Under the pieces are notes generated by a model that was not told the DNA's origin, searched no databases, and worked only from the letters and a program-made list of their open reading frames with translations. A DNA stretch of 64,000 nucleotides from Rotaria sordida. Lineage: Eukaryota > Rotifera > Eurotatoria > Philodinida > Philodinidae. Location of the stretch: contig CAJNOL010000271.1 of NCBI GenBank assembly GCA_905250125.1, positions 109,915 through 173,914 of the forward strand, in the 5' to 3' direction. Numbering within the stretch: position 1 is the stretch's first letter; the number at the start of each line of letters is the position of its first letter. Below are positions 38,301 through 49,640 of the stretch, in pieces. The translations under genes were made by a program, and so were the position numbers.

Positions 38301-40371
38301 TGTGTTTTTAGATTTTATCAAAAAGAAAATACGAGAGTTCGGGTTAAGTGCATCTTATAGAGCAGTTGATTCTCTACAAAATGTCCTATAGGGCTATTCT
38401 CTGTAATTCAGGTTTTACGAACATTTTTTAGTGGCAAAATGCACAAGAGTGTGTCCTCATGCACATAGGACGGCATCGCGAAAGTCCTGACAAAATCACA
38501 ATATTTTATAGCCAAAATGTAGCCAAGATCAAGAGCTTTCAGAATATTTGATATCTATTAGGTGTTAATATGATCGAAGTGATTAATGTGAGTGATAAGA
38601 AAATTCTAATCATGCTGTCTCTGACATTTTTCATCATCACTTTTTTGGCTTCGTTTTAGAGTTTATGAGCTGAAACTATCGCAAGAAAAAGTTAACTGCT
38701 ATCTAATTCGTTACTTTTTTTTACTGATAGATGTAAAAGTCAAGCTGGCAGTGATGTATAGGATAGTCAAATAAAATCATGTGCTTTGAAGTTAAATCTA
38801 CAAGTTATGAAATTTAAGCGTCCAATAGAATCTAAGTTTAATCTTTTCGTTTGTTGTAAATATATATTTTCATTTTTAGGTCAAGAAAAATAATATCATC
38901 ATCCATGCTTTACGATGTTTATATCATGTCTTAAACGTTGTTTCTCCAAACATGTAATGATGTTTTTGTGAATTTTTCTGTTAATTCTCTTTGTTTAAGT
39001 GAATAAATGGATAATTCAATTTGATTTAAATTTTCTTCTTACTTTCTATTTGTTAGTTGATTTAAACGTCCTGTACAGAATACAAGCCTACTGTATCGAA
39101 CCTGAGCACAATATAGACAACGTAAAAAATTCCTTTCGTGAGCTGAAAGTAACCTATGTATACACACTGCTTAACGATAGTTACCTGATAACTCCTGCAT
39201 AAGAACTAAGTATGCAACAACATTATTCTTTTCGATTTCTTTCGGTGATGAGATTACGCGCAATTAAAAAATGAAACCATGTTAATTTTTAGTAGCTTGA
39301 CAGAAGTAAAGATAAAGCCTTGGCTAGAAAATGAACTAGACTGCCACACGAGCAAAGCTTGAGTAGAAAAGTCTGCTGAGTGAACGAAGTGCACTAGTCG
39401 GTGTTTTATTTTTCAGGCGCTTAGTTGCCACGGTCAGACTTTCTCGAATATTCGAGATTCTTTCACGGATGAATTTAAGTTACAAAAAGACAATAATTAA
39501 ATTAAAATATATATGCATATAGTTTCTAAGATGTCAATGGTTGCTTTAAGTTGAATCATGCATTGTCATATAAGGAAACTATCAACTGTTAATTATCGTT
39601 TTTCTTCATATTTATATCTCCTGAATGTGACCGAATTTTGAGAAATGGACTTCAGCTGTGCACTCGTCACATTCTGATCATCTCAGCAAGATTTTTTTGA
39701 AATAACCCTCAGATATTGAGAATGAGTGGCTGACTTAAATCATGGCTCATGAGTCCAATGGAAGACGATGAAGAAGCGGAAGAATTTATCACGGCAACGA
39801 AGCGACTGAAAAGCAATAAATAGGTTGACTGCACTTTGTACGATGTTTTCAAATAAATTTATATTTTCCATTGTTGATGAAGTTGACTGTGTTTAACAAA
39901 AGAAGTTTCCTTGAAAGAGTTGAAAAGATGTTCTATTTATTTTTCACACAAACTCTATTTTACTTGTACTAATGCTTCAGTGTGATTGTAGCACTGTTTT
40001 GATAATTGGTCAAAATACGAAGTGAATTGTTGATCAGTTTGATACATAACATTGGTTTTATTAAGTTTGTCATTCTCAAAAAAAACAAGTTATTTGTAAC
40101 TATTTTTGATAAAATGATCTGTATTTCAAAATCAAATATTTGACATATTTAGAAAACCGTTTTCGAAGATAATCGATGTGCTCAAAAAACAATGATAAAT
40201 AAATAAAATAATTGGTTATTAATTTGAAACAAAAAGAAGAGATATTTTGTTTGATTTATTTTCTATTAATGTAGAAAGGAATATTTAATTGAATGGAGCA
40301 AGACAAAACAAAAAAAAAAGAAATATTAAATTTTATTCGAATAAGAATTTTCCAAATTTTTAGTTGTATAA
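35317..40371. other. Intergenic stretch with a giant palindrome
   Basis: Besides the palindrome 37273-38574, no gene is recognised. The frame 38999-39202 (plus) has an exon-like second half after a TTAG site but no family similarity. The minus-strand frame 36890-37207 looks like chance. Confidence 0.45.
37273..38574. repeat. Near-perfect palindrome of 1.3 kb
   Basis: The left arm (37273 to about 37893) and right arm (about 37947 to 38574) are inverted copies of roughly 600 bases each around a spacer of about 55 bases. The 1.2-kb core 37293-38547 matches with only scattered differences; examples are AAGCTCTTGATCTTGGCTAC at 37301 and its inverse near 38518, and GGAATCAGCGCGGAAAAATG at 37824 and its inverse near 38014. 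The outermost 20-27 bases pair less well. No transposase frame is present. It may be a foldback transposon or a sequence duplicated by an inverted-repeat rearrangement. Confidence 0.9.
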
Positions 40372-41951
40372 TCAAACATGTACATTCGTATCGCGACCTT
40401 TATAATTGAGTATCAATACAGATCGTGGTCCAATATCACCCGCTGGACAATCAACACCTATATAGAAAGAATTTTATTTTTGAAAGAAAAAACTTTTCTT
40501 TTTACTAAAACGAACTTACATTTGATCTCTTCAATAGTTAAACGCCAAATCTTCTTTCGAAACGATATAAAAAACTAAATGATAATATATATTTAGATTT
40601 AATATTCACAAAAAAAATGAACAATTTACTATATGTCCTTCACGATAATTAAATTTTCCATCATAAACACGTAAAAACTCTAAGCCTAATTGACGCATTG
40701 TTGGTGGCTCTGTTCCTTTTAGTATATCAACAATTTTTTCAAATAATTTTTTTCTTTCAAAAAAGAAAATAAATTCAAAAGGAAAATTCTCTTCCAAAAA
40801 CCTTTACTTTCGTTGAACATGTAAAAGAATCGATTCGATAACACGTCGTTGACGAATAGGTGCTGTTGGTGGTGGAATAAATCTTTAAAAAATAAACATT
40901 AAAAATCTAATAGAAAGAAATAAATGACTTACGAAGCATATCGAACACTACATTGTGAAAAGGCACTGTTTTGACGACTACGACGTGGTGCAACTGGTGG
41001 TGGAGCTAAACCACTAAATTTTGAACGAGAACCAGTTATTAATGAATGAAAACCATAATCAACAAAATCTTTTTCTAAATTAATTTGAGATTGTTGTTGT
41101 TCATCATCTTCACAAATAATTAATGATTTAGGTGTTTCATGTAAAGATAATTCAATCAAATCATTATTTACATATTTTACTGGATTTTCTTCTTTAAAAA
41201 TTGATGCAGATAATAATATTTTATTTTCATATTCTTTTTCATTTTTAATTCTATCAATTTCTAAACAAAAAATTCTAATGAATTTTTTTATTGATAAACA
41301 AATTAATAAATCATTCAAATAATGAACACGAAAAATTATTCAGTAAATACAATTTTGACAATTCATTTAACAAAAAGAAAAAAATGTTCAGATAGATTAA
41401 TTTGATTTGTTCTTTTTTTTTTTGTAGTAATATCTTATTATTTGAAAGTTTTTAAAAAAATCTATTAAAAAATACGAACCAGCAAAATGTTTATCGTATC
41501 GTTTAGTAATAATTTGAATTTGTTGATCAAGAGTAAAAGATTGAAATAGAGATCGAATATCATGATTATCATCAAATAAAGAATTTAAAATATTTTCTTG
41601 TTCTTCATTAGATTCTAAAGGAATTTTTTTCCAAATTTGACTTTCAATATAATATTCTAATTTAATTCGATGTGTTCCATAACGATAAATACAATCATAA
41701 CCAATAGGTCGTTGTTGTTCTCCTTCTTGATTTTCTAAGATAATTGCCATAGAAAAATATTTATTATTTTCATCATATTTTCGTAAACAATCATAATCAA
41801 CATTTGAATAAACTATTTTTTATTTTAACAAAATCAAATTATTATTTATATTAAGAAATAATAGAATAAAATTACTTTCTTGAGAATTTTCTTGAAACAT
41901 ATTTAAAAGAGGATCGATTTCTTTTTCTTGATTGACCATGCAAACTTCCAT
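40372..41951 (-). CDS. Unrecognised 351-residue protein, seven exons
   Basis: Seven exons keep frame: 41951-41876, 41812-41480, 41260-40933, 40882-40808, 40753-40630, 40553-40520, 40457-40372. I do not recognise the family. The N-terminal part (about residues 25-135) is an acidic globular-looking region with YDCIYRYGTHRIKLEYYIE and FTLDQQIQIITKRYDKHF. The middle has a probable disordered, proline-rich part with two SH3-ligand-like stretches, APPPVAPRRSRQNSAF and IPPPTAPIRQRR. The C-terminal part reads LFEKIVDILKG, MRQLGLEFLRVYDGKFNYR and IGPRSVLILNYKGRD. No signal peptide or membrane segment. The start Met lies 2 bases after a GTTTTAG site. Perfect phase over seven exons and AT-rich introns of 54-219 bases make it a real gene. 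A signalling adaptor is one guess from the proline motifs, but that is unsupported. Confidence 0.75.
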
Positions 41952-44278
41952 CACTAAAACAAAAAAAAAAAAGATGAAGGAAGAGAGAAGAAGAATGTCA
42001 AAACGAACAGACCACAATGTGTACATACATTTGAACAAACAGGACGGTCATCGACCTTCGTGCTTGTATTGCTCACTCCCTTTTTTTTCTATCTTATTCT
42101 TTCTTTCTCTCGTTCGATCTTTTCTACTTCTTATATGAAATGGAATGCATTAGTGTCGACCACGAAATGTAAACATTTTTTCGACTAATGGAATAACTTG
42201 TTTTTGTGTCAAGATTATTCTTAAGAGAAAAAAAAAATCGTTATATTCATTTACTTATCAATACGAACTCATTAATCAAAATAAAACAGATGAACTTTTT
42301 TCTATTAATAGATTTTTTTATTTCTAATCATCTTTAAATTTATCAAAAAAAAAAAAACATTTTTATCTCTACTAAAATTGTTTTAAATTTTCAACTATTG
42401 TTAATATGAAAGTCGATCGATATCAAAATTTAATGAATCAGTGATGAATTTTGATAAGTTTGTGTGTCGTGAGAGATTTATTTAAAGAATATAAGGAGTG
42501 TACAAAGACTGAGCAATAGGGATATGTTTTTCTCGATTCTCTTATCGTTTCATGATGGATAAAATAGAAACCAATATCCATAGTATGCTTTTTCTTTTAC
42601 ATAAATATACATCAAGAAATTTGTGAACATGAATGTATGGATATGAAAACTACTACAGAAAAAATATCATATTATTTTTTATCAATAGTAGAATTGTGTG
42701 GAAACTAATGGTCCATTCTTGTTTCCTTCAAGAAAATATTGTAGTTCCGTTGAGAATGTCTCTACGACTTATAAATTCATATATTCTGTGTTGATTCAAT
42801 AGATCAGATTATGATATGGAAAGTTTCTATTTCCAGTATATTCAAATGAAATTATTATGAGAAAAATTTTATGGAAATTTTTTGGGATGCTTTGAGATAT
42901 AAGCGCACTAAATTAATTTTAACATAAAAAGTATATAAAAAATTATGTGCATAATTTTTAGTTTTAGAGTGAAGAAGAAACTTCATTTCTATGAGAAAGA
43001 TATTTTAGATAAAATGAATTTCGTTTACTTAAAGCCAATCTTAAACTAGAGTCTGTATTCGTTCGATAGTATGTTCAAAAATGAATTTTCGCTATGGATG
43101 ATCGACATTTGATATAGATCGTTGCAACGATATTCTTTAACTTGTGTGATTTACTATCATATAATTGACGTGAAGATATTTGAAGGAGTGACTGTATATT
43201 GAAATTAATCCTGCTGTCTATCAGACGAATTTTATCCTGATTGATGAACTGATAGAACAACTTAAACATATAAAAAAAAAAGAGAAGAAATTTTAAAAGA
43301 TAAGTCAAGTGAAGAAACTATTTTCATATAATTAACTCCTTTCTAAACTATTTGAATATGATGAGATTATTCTTATCAGATTGATCTATCAGTTAAGTAT
43401 CATCAATCAAAAATATTCTATTAACACAATGCAATTAAAGGATTAAATGTTAGAATCTTTAACAATTGATTTTATATTTAATTGATATTGATGTGTGAAA
43501 GAAACATATCTTAACTCGTGTTTTTTCTTTTATTTTAAATAAGTTTCTCTGAAATATATAGATGATACAACAAATAGTTAATATGATTAACAATGATAAA
43601 CTTTATTTGTTTCGTTTGATTAAAATCAAGTGGAAGAATAGTCATTATGAATGATTCATTTATATTGTTTAAATAATTCATTTGTAGACTTCTTCTATTT
43701 AATAATTACTTTAGAAAATTTTCATTTTTTGTTAAATGTTTTTAAATTTGTGTAATTGGCAACAAAAAATTGTTTCTGTTTTCCTTGTTCATGAAAATCT
43801 TCATTTATCATCTGTTATTTGTTTCTTGTCAAAAATATATTTATAATTGACACGTTTTCTTTCATAGAGATATAGCCATTTTTTGGTTTATAACACGTAT
43901 CTTCACGTTCAAAGTACAATATACAAGTGTGTTTAAAACACTGCAGCTGTTTAAAACGCGTGTACGAGTGTTTTTATAAAAAGTTTTTTTGAACGCGTTT
44001 ATTATCTATAATGTATCTAAAATGTAACACCTTAAAGTATCTGAACGCACTTGGATGTGTTTTTCAATTTCTCAGTGACGAAAAAATTGGTTACAGTTCT
44101 ATTAGAATATTGATCCACTGTTGTCATTAGACGACTTGTTTACTTGAATTCGATATAGTTCTAAATCGTTTAATATAAGTCTAAAATGTGTTTCATAGTT
44201 ATATAGAACAGACTAAACGTTGTTGATGACAATAAAAATGACTTGAATAATTAAAGTTGTTTTTTTCTTTCTTCTAGG

Positions 44279-44389
44279 AGAGTTTTACTTGAAGTAAAGA
44301 AAAAAGAACATTCCAAGAGAAGAATATTGCACATTGAACTTATTGAACAAAAGCTAAAATTTCCGACAAGTGAAGTAACTATCAACGGT
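44279..44389 (+). other. Exon-like open stretch, parent gene not found
   Basis: A stretch bounded by TTCTTCTAG (ending 44277) and a GTAAGTG donor is open and codes for a basic, helix-prone segment including EVKKKEHSKRRILHIELIEQ. No neighbouring exon with similarity was found. It may be a lone exon of an unrecognised gene or a captured fragment. Confidence 0.25.
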
Positions 44390-46426
44390 AAGTGAAACAA
44401 AGAATATTGTTATCGAACAAGTCCGATACGGAATGATAAAACTAATAAAAATAAATTATATTTATCTTATTGTCAAATTCATCGAGTAATAGACATGGGT
44501 TTTTTGCTAGAAAATAAATTAGATATTTCTTCTCATAGTGATGATTCATTTTTTGACGGCAAAGTTCATAAATTTATGGTTTCACAGTTTGAATAGAGAG
44601 CAAAGTCGATATCTATAGTGAAACATATTTTTCAAAATGTGTTGTGATCTGACAACTGTCATAAGTAAGAACATTACACTTTTAAATGAAGTCTAAGTTG
44701 AAAAATTAAGATTTCCAACAATTTTCAAAGTATATTATGTTGACAAATAAAATTTTATTTTTTATTAAAATAAGTTCGTTGTCAATCGATAACACATAGA
44801 ATAGATAAAAGACATAAAATACGAGATAATAATAAAAAATGACTAAACATATCTTCTGCGATGTCATCAAAGTTATTTTTCAAAGATAATTTTATTTATA
44901 TTTCAATTAAATGAATAATAGATTTGATGAAATGTTTTCTTTTTTTAAGAGATATTTTTTTTTAGAGATGAAAATCAGATGAAATATTTCTCTACAAAAG
45001 AAATTTTGTCTGTTTAATTATTTTTATATAATAGTCTATGGAAAATCATTTTGTCATTTTCTTTTAATTGATAATCATTGCTTTTCCTAATTTAAAGTAC
45101 GAAAAAAGATTTTATTTATCATTTTAATATTAAACGAAGTTTAAAATAAAATAAAATATAGATATTCTTATTCGATTCAAACTGTTCAATATCAGCAAGA
45201 TTCTGCATTTTGTGTCATAATCTAAAAGATCATATAAAAAGTTTTTGTATGTATTTCATATTTAGACTAAATTTCAGACAAGATAATGAACAAAATAAGT
45301 TCAATCAAAGAAAATCTTCGATAAAACAAAATAAAAGTGTATTCATACAATAAAGTTCAAGTATTAAGGCATTCGAAAGATTCTAGTTAGAATTTTCACA
45401 GATATTATTCAACATATAAATAAATATTAAACAATATAAAAGTAGATATTCAAAATAAACTACACAATGAATTAGATCTTTTTAAACACAGTTAGAATAT
45501 TCGTTTTGTCGCATTTCTAGATTATTTAAAAAAAAATTCTATTTTATTTAATTGTCTAATGGTTTTCATTCTTTCAACACTAACTGTTACTCTAGTTACA
45601 CAGTTTTATATAAGAAAGAGAGAAAAAAATATTCTTCTTGAACTCAATTCTTTTACTGTAATATTTGCATTCAGTAGGTTATATTCATCGTTTTTTTATA
45701 TATAATTTCAAAATTAAAAAAAAAGAAAAACAAAGGAAAAGAGAATATAATAAGTTGGAGATACCTTGAAAGTTTTATATTCTTAAAAAGAAATATTTCA
45801 AGAATTGCCACTTAGATGAAACAATCAAAAATATAGAATAATATTCGTGATTATAATCAGTCACAATATATATAAAACATATGATACAACAGTAATGAGA
45901 CAAATGTCCGATCCTATTTCTCTTCGATAGAAAGAGTATGCTGAAAGAAAAGTTTTTTATCAAATGATAGAAAATTTTCTTCTCTTTCGAACAGTATATC
46001 ATTCAGATTTGTCATATATTAATAAGTGAAACAAGACGAGAAAAAAGAGAAATATCCACGCAAGAAATTAATAATTTTTATATGAGTTCGTTAAAAATAT
46101 CTTGTAGGCAACAGTTGATTACACAACGAACTGTCGTTTTAGAAGATGTTTATAACAAGTTCATAAAAGTTGCGAAATAACCATCGTTTGACAAGATCTT
46201 TTTAATGAGTTCATATAAAAATTATAAATTTCTTCTGCAAATGTTTCTCGTTTTTTTTTTCTTGTCTCATTTCATTTAGGGATGTGCGATAAAAATAAAT
46301 CATACAATGTTCGGAGGAGGAGAAAAAGTTCTATCTTTTGATAAAACGCTTTTCTTTCAGTATCTTTTTATTGAAGAGCAATAGAGTTCGACATTTTGTC
46401 CGATTACTATTGCATCCTATATTCTA

Positions 46427-46992
46427 CAGGGTGGCACAAAAGTCAGTTTACCGAAAAAAAATGGAATATCTCGATTATGGCTCGAGCAGATGAGCTGATT
46501 TTTTTTATCAATGATAGAGACATGTTCAACCTTTATATTCACAAAGACAAGCCTAGAGAGACCATTCGTTAAGTCTCACCAGTAATTTCAACAAAAAAGA
46601 TTTTACTTTTTTGCAGATACGAGAAAAAACCAATATACTTAACAAAGTGTCTCTCTAGGCATGTCTGTATGTATATAAAGATTGAACATGTCTCTATCAC
46701 TAATGAAAAGATCAGCTCGTTTGCTCGAGCCGTAATGGATATATTCAATTTTTATTCGGTAAAGTGACTTTCGCATCACCTTGTATATTGTTTTTTTCCT
46801 ATCTGCAAAAAAGTAAAATTTTTTTTGTTGAAATTACTGGTGATACTTAACGAACGGTCTCTCTAGGGTTGTCTTTGTGAATATAAAGCTTGAACATGCC
46901 TCTATCATTGATAAAAAAAATCAGCTCGTTTGCTCGAGCCATAATCGAGATATTCGATTTGTTTTTGGTAAAGTGACTTTTGCGCCACTCTG
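46427..46992. mobile_element. TA-flanked foldback with three copies of one end
   Basis: The left end TACAGGGTGGCACAAAAGTCA is matched inverted at the right end (TGACTTTTGCGCCACTCTGTA, 46974-46994) and once more internally, ending at 46783 (GTGACTTTCGCATCACCTTG then TA). All three ends abut TA, as in Tc1/mariner-type elements. Arms of about 200 bases share GAGATATTC, CTCGAGC, GAACATG.CTCTATCA and TGAAATTACTGGTGA. The structure reads as an inverted pair with an additional direct copy of the right end. Confidence 0.8.
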
Positions 46993-47294
46993 TATATGAA
47001 AAATAGTTAATTTAAGTTATGACATAAAAACTAGCCGATGCCTAACATTCTGAACAGGACGATCTATTTTGTTTTTTTAAAGTCTTTTCTCGTATTAATT
47101 TTTTCGTTCGCAACTAAAGAATGTTTCGCAAGTTATTTCTATGTGAGAGTAGTCTAAGATTTTTTGATGATTTTGATTGTAGCGTACTACGTATACTATT
47201 TTCATATCTTTCAACTCAATTTATTCTCATCGCGATTAATTTTCAAAACACTTCGATCAATTCAAAAGTTCTGTCAGAAATATCTTATTTCCAA

Positions 47295-48146
47295 ATAGTA
47301 AGCTCAAAGAAGTTTTCTTTTTTTATAAAGTGATAAAGAAAATGGAGATCTATTTTTCTATGCCATTTGATCATACTTCAACTAATTGAATAATAATAAA
47401 ATAGACGATAAGAATTGGTTTTTATGTAAGACTTGAGCCTATTTAAAAAACTAATGGGCATGAGTATTTTTATAATAGCTCAAGAATGGAAACAGCTAGA
47501 GAGCTATGGTTTTCATTGTTCGAAAGAGGAGATGAAGATGCATCAAATCGTATATTATATTTATTCTTAGCATATTGTCTGAAGTTTATTTAATCAATTT
47601 TCTAAGTGTAGAAAAATGATTTCTTATCAAAAAGGAAACAGCAAAAAGAACTTGATTTTTACAGAAACTGTCAGAAAAATCGCTTATAGCTTCGACTAAT
47701 ATACTTATAGCTTCCGGATGACCAATTCTAAATATCTGAATCTTGTGCAGGTTTTTAGATCTCTCTTTAACGGTTTGAATATGCATCTAATAATTAAGAA
47801 TTCACTGTAAACACCTCATGGAGTAGATTTACTTTCAAAGGAGTCTATTGAAAACCTTAAGTAAGTCATATAAAAAAAAATTTGTAATATACGATTTGAT
47901 GCATCTTCATCTTCTCTTTCGAATAATGAAAACCGCAGCTCTCTAGCTGTTTCCATTCTTGAGCTATTATAAAAATACTCATGCCCATTAGTTTTTTAAA
48001 TAGGCTCAAGTCTTACATAAAAACAGTTTTTACCTTCTATTTTATTATTATTCAATTAGTTGAAGTATGATCAAATAGGATAGAAAAATAGACTTCCATT
48101 TTCTCTATCATCTCATAAGAAAAGAAAACTTCTTTGAGCATACTAT
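47295..48146. repeat. Inverted-repeat element, arms about 262 bases
   Basis: Left arm 47295-47557 and right arm 47885-48146 are inverted copies with good identity, for example AACTAATGGGCATGAGTATT, CAAGAATGGAAACAGCTAGA and GATGCATCAAATCGTATATT and their inverses. The 327-base centre has no coding potential of note (frame 47586-47786 is unrecognised). The outer part of the right arm and its flank resemble 12065-12220. Confidence 0.85.
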
Positions 48147-48525
48147 TTTGAACTAAGATATCTCCGATAGAACTTTTGGATTGATCTAAAGTAAAATCGT
48201 TAGTAGTAGAACAGTAAAATGCCAATCATCTAAGTCTTGATCGATGTCATTTCTATATTTAAACCTTCGAAGAAATGAAAATATCATATTTTACTAATAT
48301 TTCAAAGTGAAATAACACACAAAAATATATCATCATCTTCGAGATACATGAAAATATATTAGCTTAAGATAGAAGATTAAAAAAAAGTAAAAGCTTTCTT
48401 GATGTATATGTATTATAGTGTCATATAGACTTATAATATTCTATGATTAGTATTTTACTTATTCAAGTAATTTGATTATGAAACAAAATACAAATTTTAA
48501 TATTTCTAGCATTATTAATATTATT

Positions 48526-49640
48526 ATGGAAGTCGAACATACAGATGTTGTTGTGACTCCAGTATTATCTGAAGATGGTCCAAGAAATCTAACAGAACAA
48601 CCCGAATCATACGAAAATAAATCTGTATCAATTGATATGAAAATAAGTAATTGGAATAAAGTCAAAGCTGCTAATCGTCGTATTTTACCTAGAAAGTCAA
48701 ATGGAGAAGTAAAATTAAGTAATATTATTGATGAACTTAAAAAAATGGCAATTGAAGAACAAGAAGCTCAGAAAAATGAACAAACATTAGGAAATAATTC
48801 ATTGAATTCTATAAAATTATTTCGAAAACGTTTAGCAAATTTTCTTCAAAAAGCAACATTTCATTATATTATTATTTTATTAGTTATCACAGATTTAATT
48901 GTCGTTGTAGTAGATTTAGTTCTCGGTATGTTGATTTTGTTTTTTCTAGAAAAAACAAAAAGAAAATTTCGTTTAATTGAAAAGAAAAATTTCAATTAAA
49001 TAAAAGAAAATATTATCTTTAAAATTTCTTAATTAATTTAGCTCAATTATCATCACCCTGTTTAACTGATGAAGAAATGGAATTTTATAATACAACTGTA
49101 CAACGTGATACATGTTTACTTGAACATTCTGTTCATTTGGCTCGTACTGATTTATTTCTTTTCTATTTTTCTGCTTTATTACTAACTATATTTGTATTGG
49201 AAATTTTTATTTCTCTTTATGCTTTTGGTTGGAAATATTGTACGAATCCATTATATCTACTTGACAGTATAATTGTGTTGGCTTCTTTCATTATGGAAAT
49301 GTATTTTCATTATGGAAATATTGCAAGAGCTGGACGAGCTGCTGCAGCCTTCCTTATTTTACGTTTATGGAAAATAATTCGAGCTATTCATGCTGTTGCA
49401 CATTCTATTAGACTTAAAAATCGTGTATTGATTAATAAAATTCAAGAAGCTAGAATATTATTAGAAGAAGAAAAACAACAAACAGAACAAACATTAGAAA
49501 AACAAGAAATTAAAATTGAATATTTCATAAAGATATTGACTAATTTAGGAAAATTACCATCTACAAGTCGAATCGATGATTACGTTAATAATATATGGAC
49601 ACAAAGAAAACAAAACAATGTAAATATGTTGAAAAATTAA
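48526..49640 (+). CDS. HVCN1: Voltage-gated proton channel Hv1
   Basis: A four-helix voltage-sensor protein that extrudes protons. Two exons (48526-48925, 49042-49640) join in phase 1, giving 332 residues. S1: LLVITDLIVVVVDLVL with the proton-selectivity Asp near 123 (human Asp112). S2: LLLTIFVLEIFISLYAFG with Glu near 187 (human Glu153). S3: YLLDSIIVLASFIME with Asp near 208 (human Asp174). S4: LILRLWKIIRAIHA, near 238-251, aligns with the human signature RxWRxxRxxN but reads RxWKxxRxxH. A C-terminal coiled coil follows (QEARILLEEEKQQTEQTLEK), as used for dimerisation. The S1-S2 loop is about 20 residues longer than in human and carries two Cys (about 140, 158). I prefer the Met at 48526 because a TTTCTAG site (48508-48509) lies between it and the in-frame Met at 48472; using 48472 would add 18 residues. 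It looks intact. Confidence 0.92.

Larger units (their letters stand above)
41952..48471. other. Intergenic stretch with foldbacks, no clear gene
   Basis: Contains the foldbacks 46427-46992 and 47295-48146 and an orphan exon-like frame at 44279-44389. Other frames (43075-43308, 45775-46002, 47121-47333) have no family similarity. Confidence 0.4.

Noticed and set aside
38999-39202. 67-codon plus-strand frame with an exon-like second half
   Set aside because: No family similarity and no adjoining exon with fitting phase; I could not support a gene.
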